A stretch of 64,000 nucleotides of DNA from Megaustenia siamemsis. Lineage: Eukaryota; Mollusca; Gastropoda; Stylommatophora; Ariophantidae. The notes beneath the pieces were generated by a model. It did not search any database and was not told the DNA's origin. It saw only the letters and a list, made by a program, of their open reading frames with translations. Positions 33,860-46,582 of this stretch are shown here, piece after piece (position 1 is the stretch's first letter; every line of letters begins with the position of its first letter). The DNA lies in the NCBI GenBank assembly GCA_032433765.1, contig JAVIAB010000160.1, forward strand, positions 37,657,723 through 37,721,722, in the 5' to 3' direction. The translations under genes were made by a program, and so were the position numbers.

Positions 33860-34129
33860 GGCTGAAACGTCGACTTTTGTTTTGTTAATTACCACGTAAA
33901 GCTGTTACCATACCACTTTTTTTCTTCTTTTTTTTATTTTGAATTGTCATTATAATTAGCTTTACAGCAGCTTCACGTCGCTTTGCATCTTGATGCCCTT
34001 ACTCCATCCTCCATAAATGCTGCCAAGTGTCCAGGATTCGAACTAAAATGTCACTTTGAAAAAAAAAAAAAAACTCGTGGACATTCGGGAACTGACTGGG
34101 TGACGAGGTGTTACTATCTTCTACCTCTT

Positions 34130-34545
34130 CTTTCCTTCCTTCCTCATCTGCCTTTCAGCGTCGAGTGGAGATATAATTTGCGGTATTTTGCTTTTCTGTT
34201 CGCCTCTGCTGCTATTATGTTTCCTAGTGCTTCTAATATTCCATCGATACATCTTTTTCGTAGTCTACCCTTGGGTCTGGTGTTCTCACAACGTTTGCTG
34301 AAGGCTCGTTGTATTGTGTTTTGATCTTTATGCCTTGTCACGTGGCCAAATCATTTTATCTGTTGTTTCCTTATATATTCTATGGCGGGGGCTATTCTTA
34401 CCTTTTTTTCTCAGTTCTTCATTCCTGATCTTATCTCTCAGACTGTTTCCTGTCATTCGTCCAACAAATTTCGTCTCAGTAGAGGTTATTTTTCTTATTG
34501 TTCTTGCATCTAGGGTCCAAGTCTGGCATTGGTAGCACAACGTTG
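34130..34545 (-). pseudogene. LINE family V 3' part
   Basis: The - strand encodes CYQCQTWTLDARTIRKI and ENTRPKGRLRKRCIDGI, C-terminal words of LINE proteins, in two frames. Relatives are at 6560, 38735 and 60500. Confidence 0.8.
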
Positions 34546-34904
34546 GCTCACTCTCACCGGGTTGAAAACCATCGTATTATTTCATAACTCCCATTGGCGT
34601 CATACCCCGAACGAAAACATTAAATTCCTTATGAGCTCAGATTACAAGTTCCATATTTGTATACGCGGGAGCACTTTTCCCGGAGTCATTATGAATTATG
34701 AATGTTCATATTCTTGACAGGAAGCATAAAAAATATGGTTGGAAAATACGCCTGGAGATACGGAAAATGAAATATGAGTAGACGCCCAGTTGAAAGAGAA
34801 ATAGTAGAGTTTATGTTGACGGCTAAATTTAGCATAAAAGCAGGGGAAGACGTGATGTTGTCGACGCTGTGTAGCATATGACATTTTTTTGTTTTTTTCT
34901 TCTT

Positions 34905-35239
34905 AAATTGTAGTAGTTGTTGCGTTCGCCAGCTTTTAACTCTGACGAAGTCCCTAGAGATTAGTAACTGAATTTTGCGTGTTAATCCATTTTTCCCTGG
35001 CATCCGTGTGCACAGAGGTCCCTCGACGCACAGGCAGATAACTCCGACTTCGGAGGTACTCACGTTTTTTCCGTCGATGAGTAACTGACGTTTCAAGCCG
35101 GATCTCGCTGCTGAGACCAGTGGTGGTTGCCGCAGAGAGAAATCATAAATAAAAATCCCAACCGGTGTAGTCGAGATTTGAACCTACAACCTCTCTGTTT
35201 CGAGGCCGGTGTCTTGCCTCGAGACCAACCACTCCCCCA
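34905..35239 (-). mobile_element. SINE2 copy
   Basis: Reverse copy, from CGTTCGCCAGCTTTTAACTC (tail side) to GAGACCAACCACTCCCCC (head side), with the B box seen as GATTTGAACCTACAACC. Confidence 0.9.
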
Positions 35240-36030
35240 TGGACTGGGAATATGAGGAAACTGCAACAAGGAACACTTTCATACATAGCCTCCAATGGTT
35301 CCTGCCGCCTGTCCATCATAAACCCGGAAGTTCACGTCCTCCTGAAAATGATGATCTTCATATTTTTTTTTTTTATGTATAGCGCTTGATGATGTTAGGC
35401 CATCGTTGTTGACTCCAATTCCGAACATATAAACACACAGTTAGTCGCCAGATTATCCCCGTCGCACATCAAACAACAGACCGTAAGATTAGCGCAAGGC
35501 CGGTCTAGGGATTTTGTATATTAGTCTGGACAAGAACCTAGTCAGTACTGACACTTTATTTTTCTTGTTGAGTTTATGATTTAAGTTTGTGCTTATGCAA
35601 CGTACTTAGAAAAACGACAGTGTAATACTTAATATGCAGTAGGAAAGGATATATATTTTAACGATAAACTGCCATACATAAACTCCAAATAATTAGATAG
35701 ATAATTCAAGGGCAGTTACTGGTATGGATTGAGGTTGTTGGTTACAGTGTCCGGCAGCTTCGGAATAAAATAGTTTTGGGATGTAGATAAGGTTCGGACT
35801 GACCCCTATAAAGCCGAAAAGGCTTAGTCTTTTTTTAAACTGAATCCATAGTTTTGTTGCGGAGTTACCCTTTCCTGATTGTACGATCCGATTTCTCGCT
35901 CTAATCGGATAACAGCAAAAAAACGGGAGGTCTAGTGTGTACATGCGCACGTTAAAGAACGCTTAGAAGTTGGAAATCGTAAAAAAAAAAAAAAAAAATG
36001 GCCGCTGCCTGGATAAAATTGTCAACAAAT
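35240..36030. other. No recognised gene
   Basis: Includes an old V-SINE-like piece near 35930-35970 (CGCACGTTAAAGAACGCTTA) and a poly-A run. Confidence 0.4.
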
Positions 36031-36036
36031 ACTTAC

Positions 36037-36169
36037 CAATATCGTTGAATCTCACGCCGTTTCTACGGAGTTCGTGCGCATGGGTCGGGGTTCTCCTTTG
36101 AGTTTCTCGATATTTCGAAAGGAAAATCGCAGCACTTTCGGATTCATCTGGACTGTAGTGATAATGATC
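36037..36169 (-). CDS. Candidate internal exon, unknown gene
   Basis: On the - strand an open segment of 44 codons plus one base lies between a TTTTGTGTTAG acceptor and a perfect GTAAGT donor. It reads DHYHYSPDESESAAIFLSKY, then RETQRRTPTHAHELRR and GVRFNDI. Composition is coding-like (GC-rich against an AT-rich surround) and free of repeats. I recognise no domain. It may belong to a gene on the - strand inside or beyond the receptor gene. Confidence 0.4.
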
Positions 36170-36419
36170 CTAACACAAAATAACACATGACATAAAATGA
36201 TAGTCTCAATACTTGTCCGATAGCTCACATCAGTAGTGTTTTGTGGCCCTCAATCTAAGCTAGTTAACCTGTACTAAAGGTCAAGGCAAGATTAAAATAA
36301 GAAAATTAATAAATAAGAACAAAAAGAAAACAATTAGGGGCGATGGTATTCTTATAACACTCGGAGAAATCCATCAATTTGTAACACAAGATTTTCATGC
36401 TCAAAGTAGCAATTCCGAT

Positions 36420-37150
36420 GCAAACCTATACATATCGCCACATCAACCCCATACATATCGCCACCTCAACCCCATACATATCGCCACCTCAACACCATAT
36501 ATATCGCCGCCTCAACCCCATACATATCGCCGCCTCAACCCCAAACATATCGCCACCTCAACCCCATACATATCGCCGCCTCAACACCTTACATATCGCC
36601 GCCTCAACACCTTACATATCGCCGCCTCAACACCTTACATATCGCCGCCTCAACACCTTACATATCGCCACCTCAACACCATACATGTCGCCGCCTCAAC
36701 CCCATACATGTCGCCGCCTCAACACCATACATATCACCGCCTCAACACCATACATGTCGCCACCTCAACACCATACATATCGCCGCCTCAACACCATACA
36801 TATCGCCGCCTCAACCCCTTACATGTCGCCGCCTCAACACCTTACATATCGGCGCCTCAACACCATACATGTCGCCGCCTCAACACCGTACATGTCGCCG
36901 CCTCAACACCGTACATGTCGCCGCCTCAACACCTTACAGATCGCCGCCTCAACACCTTACATATCGCCGCCTCAACACCGTACATGTCGCCGCCTCAACA
37001 CCTTACATGTCGCCGCCTCAACACCGTACATGTCGCCGCCTCAACACCTTACATGTCGCCGCCTCAACACCGTACATGTCGCCGCCTCAACCCCTTACAT
37101 GTCGCCGCCTCAACACCATACATATCGCCGCCTCAACCCCTTACATATTG
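36420..37150. repeat. 23 bp satellite array (about 31 units)
   Basis: The unit is ACATATCGCCGCCTCAACAC plus CTT, with variants (ATGTCGCC, CCGT, CCAT). The 23 bp length shifts the frame each unit, yet all three + frames are free of stops, giving overlapping frames of 260, 151 and 111 codons. Confidence 0.95.
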
Positions 37151-37515
37151 CCGACTTTACTGAAGGAAATGCCGTTTAATCTGTTGCATTCTACTCATTA
37201 TTAAGAGGAGCATCTGAGTAGTTCCCATTTGTGACATTACAGCAAATTCCAACTGAACTCAAATGTTTGATATCTTGTCACATTTTAATAGATTTAAGCA
37301 AATGTAAAGTAACCTTTAAACAATTATCTAATTTGGCATTTTCTGATGTGAAATACCGCATTTCTCGACGGCAAATGTTACTACAAAACTAAGCCTTAAC
37401 TCCTAATCATTTGTAATGTCCTACAGAACATGTATAATTCTGAAATGTTATAATTATCAAAGATATCTAAACCATGCAAACTTCTTTAGAGATTTTTCAA
37501 GTGCTGTAAAAATAC
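37151..37515. other. No recognised gene
   Basis: AT-rich DNA without visible features. Confidence 0.5.
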
Positions 37516-37519
37516 TTCT

Positions 37520-37975
37520 TCTTCTACTACCTTTTTAGCTCCCTATGGAGCATAGGTCTTCAACAAACACTTTCCAAGTCGTTCTGTTTTTTTGCCATTC
37601 TTTTAAGATCATTCCATGTCTCCCCATCATCTTCATTTCTGCCTCTATCTGTCTTCTCCAAGAATTCCTTGGTCTTCCTCTTTGTCTTTTCCCCTGGGGA
37701 TTCCAAAAAAGGGTCTATTGTGTAATACTCTCAGTTGGCTTCAGCAGCGTGTGTCCTATCCAGCGCCATCGTCTTCGCTGTATCTCTTTATCCCCCGGTA
37801 TTTGACTAGTACATTTCCATAATTCTATGTTAGTGATTTTGTCCTGCCATTTTCATCCTTTTATTCTGCGAAAGCATCCATCAATGAAAGTCTGTATTCA
37901 TGATTGTCAATTTTGTTGTTCTCCATGTTTCACAGCCATATAATAGGACTGACATTAACATTGTAAACATACTAT
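37520..37975 (-). pseudogene. LINE family X 3' tail
   Basis: Reverse copy longer than most. It runs from the CAACAAACACTTTCC end back to the part matching GCCATATAATAGGACTGAC. Confidence 0.85.
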
Positions 37976-38730
37976 TGTCCCTAATTCGTTTGTCGCCAGC
38001 CTCGGAGGTTTTCCATTCGCAATTTTATATATTCGTGTTTTCATTACTATTGTCCCACGGCTGGTCTAAGAATAAACATCGTTGTATCGATACTATGGAG
38101 TCACATTAGAGGGTAACGAGTTTACTTGTGACGATTCGCCAGACTAACGATGGAAAAGCATCAGCCAAAAGAAGCAAGAAGGAAATACAATAATGGTTTT
38201 TTTTTTTTTTTTTAAAGAGAACCCTCTAAAGAAAGTATTTGTAAAAATGAAACAATTTTTGAGAATATGCCACGTATATAAAGATATTAAAATATATCAG
38301 TTTTGAAATGTAGTGTCAAAATTTCACAATATGAATATCGTTCAAAAACTGTCTGCGACATCTTTTTAGTATGCATAGTGATTCGCGTTGCGATGCGTTC
38401 ACTCGTTTCCGCTTCAATTCATCAATCGCGAATTTGTTTGAGATGTCTTCCTTAGCTTTTGACATTCCTTGACCTTCCTGCAAGGCATCCGTTGTTTATA
38501 GTCTCAGTTACCTCTACTGAGGAAACCATTTTTTCAGAGAGACGAATCAGAAATGTAAAGATTAGGCAAATGATGGCCAACAAATATGCCTTTAAGAACG
38601 AAAGAAGTAAGAAATAAGAAAGATGTCTCGAACCGTTGCAGCTTTACTGTAGACTATGATATATCGCCCTTTTTTTAAAATACAGCAAATCTTGTCAAAC
38701 AATTGGGCTACTATCACCACTATTGTCCAA
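37976..38730. other. No recognised gene
   Basis: AT-rich, with a poly-T at 38197-38213. No supported frames. Confidence 0.5.
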
Positions 38731-38734
38731 CAAG

Positions 38735-39010
38735 GAAATAATTCGAGAGGCTAAACGGGCACTCTAAACCACAGTCTTCATCCCAAAGCTGTGTTATCAA
38801 TGCCAGATCTGAACTCGAGACTGAAGAACAATAAGGAAAACAACCACTGACGAGATGAAGTGTGTTGCGATGAATGGCAGCAAACAACATCAGAGATAAA
38901 ATTGGAAATTAAGAACTGAGGAAAAAGCTAGAAATAATTCCCGCTATAGAATGCAAAAAGAAAGAACAAACAAAATGGTTTGGTCATATAAAACAGAAAG
39001 ACCAAAGCAC
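38735..39010 (+). pseudogene. LINE fragment, family V-like
   Basis: The order of words matches a LINE C-terminus: KLCYQCQI, ARDxxxxNKMVWSYKTERP-like pieces after frame changes. Heavily mutated. Confidence 0.55.
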
Positions 39011-39469
39011 AAAACAACGAGCCTTTAATGATTGTTTGCCAGCATTGCACACGATGATTGTTTGCCTTCATTGCACAGGATGATTGTTAACGTACTTCTG
39101 ATTCAAATCCAGACAACTCGCTCACACATCATCTTAAAAATATAAACAGCCACTAGATTTTTCATTTAGCAACAAAGACACGCTCTTCTTATGTTTATAT
39201 TTGACGCGATCACATTGCACGGTTTGTCTCAACAGGAAAACATCCAGACAGTAGCTCATTCTTCACAGAATCAACTCCGTAACTATTCTGGTGTAGCTGA
39301 AATGGCTATGTTTTTGTATCATGGAAATTGTTTGTCTCTTATGCAAGCCAACATCTGATATATCAGGCACAGCTTCAGTTTTGTTGTTGTTGTTTTGTTC
39401 TTGTTATTTTGTTCTTGTTATTTAAATGATATTGACTTTATTAGCGTGATTAGATGTTTGTAACTGCTG

Positions 39470-39700
39470 AATGTTGAACTTGATAAATTGTCCAGTTGTG
39501 AAGGATTTGATTAGCCCTGGTACAACCTTTATGATTGCTCAATTGTTCAATATTTATTTAGACACTACACAACTGTTACAGATTTGTTTACACATTGTAC
39601 AGCTGTTAGATAATTTTGTTTTGAACACTGTAGATCTTCAAAGATTTGTTTTGGACACTGTACAACGTTTAAAGATGTGTCTAGCGCTGTTTATATAGGT
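39470..39700. repeat. Degenerate tandem repeat of about 33 bp
   Basis: Blocks such as ACACTGTACAACTGTT, AGATTTGTTTTGGAC recur with low identity. Confidence 0.6.
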
Positions 39701-39704
39701 CATT

Positions 39705-41530
39705 TAAACAGGTAAATAATATATGGAAAGAGACATGCGAAGTAACTCTGGGGAATAGAGAACGCCAGAATAAGGCATGGATGACAGCAGAGACCCTGGA
39801 TAAATTTTAAAAAAGGAAGAATAAGAAAGCAGACTTAAATAAAAGCAAAACGAGAAGTACTAAAGCCAAGACACAGGAAACTTACACAGAGGTGAGTAAA
39901 GAAGTGAGAAGATGCATTAAAAGGGATAAGAGGAAATATATAGATGAACTAGTTAAAGAGGCTGAGGAAGCAGAAAATAAATATGAAAGAACTGTACAAC
40001 AGCACAAAGAAATTAAGAGGAAAATATAAACAGGTCAATGCCTTTATTAAAGATAAGAAAGGAAATCTGCATAGTAATATAAAGGAACAAATGAAGAAAT
40101 GTTAGGAGCACTTTGAAGAACTCTTGAACAGACCCGGCCCAAATAACCCTCCAGATATACTACCAGCAGATGAAGAGTTACACGTTAACAGTGGAAAACC
40201 AAGCAAAGAAGAAATAATGAAAGCCATCAAGCTATTAAAAGCCGGTAAAGCCACAGAACCAGTTGAAATTCCTTCGGAAGCCATCAAAGCAGATATTAAC
40301 ACCTCTACCAAGATGCTACATAATCTATTAGATAAAATTTGGGAGAGGGAGGAAATACCTAAAGACTGGAAAGAAGGTTATATGCTCCAACTACCAAAGA
40401 TATGACGTTTACAGGAGTGTACGCATTATAGGGCAATTCGACTGCCATCAGTGCCAGGAAAAATACTAAGCTGAATCATTCTGGAGAGACTAGAAGAGGC
40501 TATAGAGAAACATTTGAGAGATGAACAAGTAAGTTTTTAAGAAAAAAATCAGATCATGTGCTGGTCAAATAACTGCCCTACGTATAATAGTTGAACAAAG
40601 TTTAGAAGCACAACACCAGGGATGCCATCTATCTCAATTTCTCTTTTTGCTGGCCATAGATTGGATTATGAAAATAACTCACAACAACAGAATTGAAATC
40701 CAGTGGTCACTGACCAAGCAAATTAATTACTTAGACTTTGCTGACGACATAGCTCTCCTATCCCACAGCTATCAACAGATGCAAGATAAAATAAGCATAC
40801 TTGAGAGATCACAACAGATAAAACTGAAAATAAATAGAGACCAAAATTATGAGTATTAATTCAGTTGGTAATAACCAAATAATAATAGGAGAAATACATC
40901 TACTTGACGTACACTTTTACATATATCTGGGCAGTAATATAGACAAAGAAGGAGGAACAGAGAATGGTACCAAAATAAGAATACCAAAAGCAGAAGGAGC
41001 CTTCGTTGCACTGCGAAACATAGAGACGTCCAAAGAAATGAAGTTAAAAATTAGGTTACAAAAATAATAATTTTCAACTCCATTGTTAAGTCCGTCTTAT
41101 TATATGGCTGTGAAACATGTAGAGCAATAAAAATGGCAATCATGAAGATACAGATCTTCATTGATAGATGCTTACTCAGAATAAATGGATGGAAATTGCA
41201 GGACAAAATCACTAACATAGAATTATGGAAATGTACCAGTCAAACACCTGTGGATAATGAGATACAGCGAAAACGATAGCGCTGGATTGGACATACACTG
41301 CGGAGGCCAACTGAGAGTATTACACAACAGACCATTTTTTGGAATCCCCAAGGAAAAAAGACAACGAGGAAAACCAATGAATTCTTGGAGAAGACAGATG
41401 GAAGCAGAGATGAAGATGATGGGGAAGACATGGAATGATCTTAAAAGAATGGCAAGAAACAGAACAACTTCAACTTGGAAAGTGTGTTGAAGACCTATGC
41501 TCCACAGGGAGCTGAAAGGTAGAAGAGGAA
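39705..41530 (+). pseudogene. LINE family X, longest copy
   Basis: In order: the segment before the RT (KAWMTAETLDKF), the RT N-terminal part (KPSKEEIMKAIKLLKAGKA, then IPKDWKEG), the catalytic region LDFADDIALLSHS, a spacer with IYLGSNIDKEGG, and the C-terminal tail. Several frameshifts and stops break it, and the GVRQGC box is damaged (HQGCHLSQFLFL). The endonuclease is missing. It ends in the X tail directly before the 41 bp array. Confidence 0.9.
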
Positions 41531-41539
41531 GAAATCTCA

Positions 41540-42655
41540 TTTCTCATATTACAATTTTGACATCTAAACACAAAAATCTCCCTTCTCTTATTAAATGTTG
41601 ACATCTAAACACAAAAATCTCCCCTCTCATATTAAATGTTGACATCTAAATACTAAAATCTCCCATCTTATATTAAATGTTGATATCTAAATACAAAAAT
41701 CTCCCCTCTCATATTAAATGTTGACATCTAAATACAAACATCTCCCCTCTCATATTAAATGTTGACATCTAAACACAAAAATCTCCCCTCTCATATTAAA
41801 TGTTGACGACATCTAAACACAAAAATCTTCCCTCTCATATTAAATGTTGACATCTAAACACAAAAATCTCCCCTCTCATATTAAATGTTGACATCTAAAT
41901 ACTAAAATCTCCCATCTCATATTAAATGTTGATATCTAAATTCAAAAATCTCCCCTCTCATATTAAATGTTGACATCTAAATACAAAAATCTCCCCTCTC
42001 ATATTAAATGTTGACATCTAAATACAAAAATCTCCCCTCTCATATTAAAAGTTGACATCTAAATACAAACATTTCACCTGTCATATTAAATGTTGACATC
42101 TAAATACAAAAATCTCCCCTCTCATATTAAATGTTGACATCTAAATACAAAAATCTCCCCTCTCATATTAAAAGTTGACATCTAAATACAAACATTTCAC
42201 CTATCATATTAAATGTTGACATCTAAATACAAACATTTCACCTATCATATTAAATGTTGACATCTAAATACAAACATTTCACCTCTCATATTAAATGTTG
42301 ACATCTAAATACTAAAATCTCCCCTCTCATATTAAATGTTGACATCTAAATATAAACATCTCCCTCTCATATTAAATGTTGACATCTAAATACAAAAATC
42401 TCCCCTCTCATATTAAAAGTTGACATCTAAATACAAACATCTCCCCTCTCATATTAAATGTTGACATCTAAATACTAAAATCTGCCCTCTCATATTAAAT
42501 GTTGACATCTAAACACACAAATTTTCCCTCTCATATTAAATGTTGACATCTAAATACACAAATCTCACTCTTCATATTAAATGTTGACATCTAAATACAA
42601 AAATCTCCCCACTCATATTAAATGTTGATATCTAATTACAAACATTATTCCTTAC
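41540..42655. repeat. 41 bp satellite array (about 27 units)
   Basis: The unit is ATATTAAATGTTGACATCTA plus AATACAAAAATCTCCCCTCTC. Variants (ACATTTCACCT, ACACAAAA) cluster, which suggests block duplication. Confidence 0.95.
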
Positions 42656-42854
42656 CATACAAAGAAAACATTAGGGGATGAGGAAGAAGAAGCAGTCCCA
42701 GGGTAGGATGGACAGACAACATCAAAGAAACGATACAACATCATCAATTGACAAGGACTGATGCCACCAAAAGGGCAACGACTAGACATTTGTATCTCCC
42801 TCGACATCCGAATGGGTGTTAGAGAAATTTAAGACCAAGAGAGAAAACGATAAA
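42656..42854. other. LINE-like tail between arrays
   Basis: GGAAGAAGAAGCAGTCCCAG and GGTAGGATGGACAGACAACA resemble the W-T-D-N-I-x-x C-terminal end of LINE proteins. Short and broken. Confidence 0.4.
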
Positions 42855-44290
42855 CGATACATTTTGACCTCTCATATTAAATTTTGATCTCTCACTGAAA
42901 ACGTTGAACTTTGACCTCCCATTTAAAAATATTAAACACCTTTCATTAAAACCATTAAACTTTGACCTCTCATTAAGAAAAGTAAAATTTGACTTTTCAT
43001 TTCACCTTTTATTAAAAACACTAAACTTCGACCTCTCATTAAAAACATTAAACTTTGACCTCTCATTAAAAACATTAAACTTTGACCTCTCATTAAAACA
43101 CTAAACTTCCACCTTTCATTAAAAACACTAAACTTCCACCTTTCATTAAAAACACTAAACTTCCACCTTTCATTAAAAACACTAAAATTCCACCTTTCAT
43201 TAAAAACACTAAAATTCCACCTTTCATTAAAACACTAAACTTCAACCTCTCATTAAAAACATTAAACTTCGACCTCTCATTAAAAACATTAAACTTTGAC
43301 CTCTCATTCAAAACACTAAACTTCGACCTCTCATTAAAAACGCTAAACTTTGACCTCTCATTAAAAACATTAAACTTTGACCTCTCATTCAAAACATTAA
43401 ACTTCGACCTCTCATTCAAAACACTAAACTTCGACCTATCATTAAAAACACTAAACTTTGACCTCTCATTAAAACCCTAAACTTTCACCTCTCATTAAAA
43501 ACATTAAACTTCGACCTCTCATTAAAACACTAAACATTGACCTCTCATTAAAAACATTAAACTTTGACCTCTCATTAAAAACACTAAACTTTGACCTCTC
43601 ATTAAAAACACTAAACTTTGACCTCTCGTTAAAAACACTAAACTTTGAACACTCACTAAAACACTAAACTTCGACCTCTCATTAAAAACATTAAACTTTG
43701 ACCTCTCATAAAAACACTAAACTTTGACCTCTCATTAAAAACACTAAACTTTGAACACTCACTAAAACACTAAATTTCGACCTCTCATTCAAAACACTAA
43801 ACTTTGAACACTCACTAAAACACTAAACTTCGACCTCTCATTCAAAACATTAAACTTCGACCTCTCATTAAAAACATTAAACTTCGAACTCTCATTAAAA
43901 ACATTAAACTTCGACCTCTCATTAAAAACATTAAACTTTGACCTCTCATTAAAAACACTAAACTTTGACTTCTCATTAAAAACACTAAACTTTGAACACT
44001 CACTAAAACACTAAACTTCGACCTTTCATTCAAAACATTAAACTTCGACCTCTCATTCAAAACATTAAACTTCGACCTCTGATTCAAAACATTAAACTTC
44101 GACCTCTCATTAAAAACTTTAAACTTTGACCTCTCATTAAAAACACTAAACTTTGAACACTCACTAAAACACTAAACTTCGACCTCATTAAAAACATTGA
44201 GTTGACCTCTCATTAAGAACTTTAAACGTCTACCGCTCATTATAACCATTGAACTTTGACCTCTCTTATAGCCTTTAAACTGTGACTTCT
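42855..44290. repeat. 27 bp satellite array (about 52 units)
   Basis: The unit is CATTAAAAACATTAAACTTT plus GACCTCT. A longer pattern is visible where GAACACTCACTAAAACAC variants recur. The 27 bp period leaves frames open, for example the nine-residue NERSKFNVF-type repeat on the - strand. Confidence 0.95.
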
Positions 44291-45000
44291 CTTTTAAACA
44301 TCAAAGTTGACCCCTAAAATTCAATGCATGATTTTATGTTTAAAAAAAATATATTTTGCATTTCAAGAGCTGATAATAAAGTAGAGCGTCAACATGTAGC
44401 AGGGCAACATCTCGGCCTTTATTGTGCGCGTGGAGTCTTAGTTCGTGAACTAACGTGAGGTCACTTTAGCGCCACGTTGGCCATCTGTGTTCTGTGTTTC
44501 TCGTTCATGATCAGCGGGGTTGAAAGATGTCTTTATATTTATGCTTTCTTATCGCAGGAAATAAACTAAGAAAGAGATTTTGTGGCAATTTTGTGGTCTT
44601 TCTTTGTGATGAGAACCACGTAACAGATTTATGTTTAAAATGTGTTGTTTTTGTTTTTTTTATAAATAAATTGTGTACACTTTCACAAAATAATTGTAAC
44701 ATATTTTAGCTTCTCGTCAGCGGTATCTTTTTATGTTTCTTTATTTTCGGCGCCATAATCATTATCTTCGTTTTCGTCGACTGTCTCTTGTCTTCGGGCG
44801 TTAATCTTTCTTTTCATTGTGATCATCGTATTCTTTCTCAACCTTTCTCCTTCATAATCTTTCCTCACCTCTCCTTCTCGTTGTATCGGCACAGACAAAG
44901 TAGTGAGTAGAGCCCGGGCTAAATACAGCCAACTGTAGAGAAGACCTGAAAGCAACCCCACTAGCGTGACATCACCTGTCAAGGTTCACCTTTGCGAGTT
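44291..45000. other. No recognised gene
   Basis: Frames here (for example 44731-44982 on the - strand, with a hydrophobic start) have no supporting splice sites or family match. Confidence 0.45.
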
Positions 45001-45004
45001 ATTC

Positions 45005-46032
45005 TTCTTCTTCTTTTCTCTTTCACTGATACCTAAAAGGTGTTGTGGTTTATATCATTTGTCGTTCTTGTGCTGCTCGAATTGTCTGAATTAGTGATTT
45101 TCCTTTTTTATTACATGTCTCTGTCACTGCATCTATCCATCTTCTTCTGGGTCTTCCTCTTGGTCTTTTTCCATGCATTCTCGAGAAGAACGCCCTTGAT
45201 GGTGATAGGTGAGGATTCATTCTGACCAGGTGGCCAAACCATTTAAGTTGTTGTTGTTCTATATATTCTTGGCAGGGTTTTGTTCCTACCATTTTTCTTA
45301 TGGTTTCATTTGGTATTCTATCTCTTCTTGTGTTGTTTGTTACTTTTCTCAAGCATCGCATCTCACATGTATTGATCTTTCTTAAATGTGATTTAGAAAG
45401 GGTCCATGTTTGACTTTCATAGCACAAAGTTGGTATGAAGATGCTATTTATCATTTGTTGTTTAGCTGGCATAGAAATGTTTGGATGTCTTAACAATGGT
45501 GAAAGCTGGTATGTGACAGCATTTGCTTTTTGTATTCTCATGTCAATTTCTCTGTCTAGTTTTCCATCTTCTGTGAACATTGTGCCTAAATACTTGAATT
45601 CCTGTACTTGTTTTATTTCTTTGTCTTTGATCTTGATGTTTAATGGGTGTCTTAATTTGCTTATATTTATAGCCTCTGTTTTTGCTGTGTTAATTTTCAT
45701 ACTGTAGTTTGTGCAGCTTTTATCTAGAGATGTTAAATGCTGTTGTAGCAGGTTTTCATCCTCGTATATTAGGCATTGGTCATCTGCGAAGAGTAGCTCA
45801 TTGATGTTGGAGTTTTCTACCTCTATGTTATTATTTGATTTGTCCTTGTTGTTGGTTGTTTCCTGATTTATTTTGTCCATATATATGATGAAGAGGAGTG
45901 GTGAGAGGACACATCCTTGTCTTACTCCTGTTGTAACCTGAAACCATTCTGACAGACCTTCCGATGTTCTGACGGCACTTTGACTGTTTTTATATAGTGC
46001 TATTATATTTTCTAGTAGTTGTCCTGCTACCC
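45005..46032 (-). pseudogene. LINE family Y reverse transcriptase 3' half, open frame
   Basis: One unbroken - strand frame of at least 276 codons, extendable upstream without a stop to about 46030. Upstream it has VAGQLLENIIALYKNSQS and TGVRQGCVLSPLLFIIYMD, then LLFADDQCLIYEDENL (catalytic box), FKYLGTMFTEDG, TLCYESQTWTLSKSH and RPRGRPRRRWIDAVTE. It is 5' truncated, lacking endonuclease and early RT motifs, so it is inactive, but it is the least mutated LINE here. The 3' end (left) has a CTTCTTCTTCTT tail. Confidence 0.9.
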
Positions 46033-46144
46033 CGTGCGAGTTATTAGACAGCTAAAAATAATAATTATACCCACTGAACTCGACCCCGTTTGCGAAGCTA
46101 AAAACGTCACGGTAGTGGGGTTGTGCTCAAGATTTTTCTAAACT

Positions 46145-46335
46145 TGACTGTTGTCATCATCATTGAGTGCCGTCGCCGCATCGAAGGTTGGCTACCATGG
46201 AGAGCCATTCCACTCTGTCTCTTGCTTTTATGGTGCAGATTGTCATAGGTTGACTTGTCCATCTTTTGATGTTACTCGTCCATGTTAGTCTTGGTCTGCC
46301 TCTGCCTCTTCTACCTTATACTTTTGGCTACGGCG
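46145..46335 (-). pseudogene. LINE family U 3' tail
   Basis: Reverse copy of the end seen at 63130-63310. It shares CATCGAAGGTTGGCTACCAT and GTTACTCGTCCATGTTAGTC. Confidence 0.75.
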
Positions 46336-46576
46336 TCGGGAAATCTTGTGAATAATTTTGTTGTTGGATGCGATCAGCGAACTCAAGTATATTACGTTGA
46401 TACCAATCTCCAATAAAAGTATCACCCAAGAATGACAAAAGACAGTAAAATGTATACAGGAAACGACATTGCAGATATAGACAATGCTTCGGGCGAACGA
46501 AAGATAGATATAAAGTATTACCAATGAAAGTGTCAGTGGGATAGTAGAGAGCACGTTGGCTGGGTGCTAAGTTGGA

Positions 46577-46582
46577 CATAGT
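46577..46582 (+). repeat. Probable target-site duplication, left (CATAGT)
   Basis: Six bases directly outside the left arm. They match CATATT outside the right arm at five of six positions. Confidence 0.55.

Noticed and set aside
36397..37179. 260-codon Pro/His-rich frame as a gene
   Set aside because: All three frames are equally open over the 23 bp array, so openness carries no information.
44731..44982. Small membrane protein on the - strand
   Set aside because: No homology, splice sites or promoter visible. The C-terminal half looks like composition-driven charged residues.
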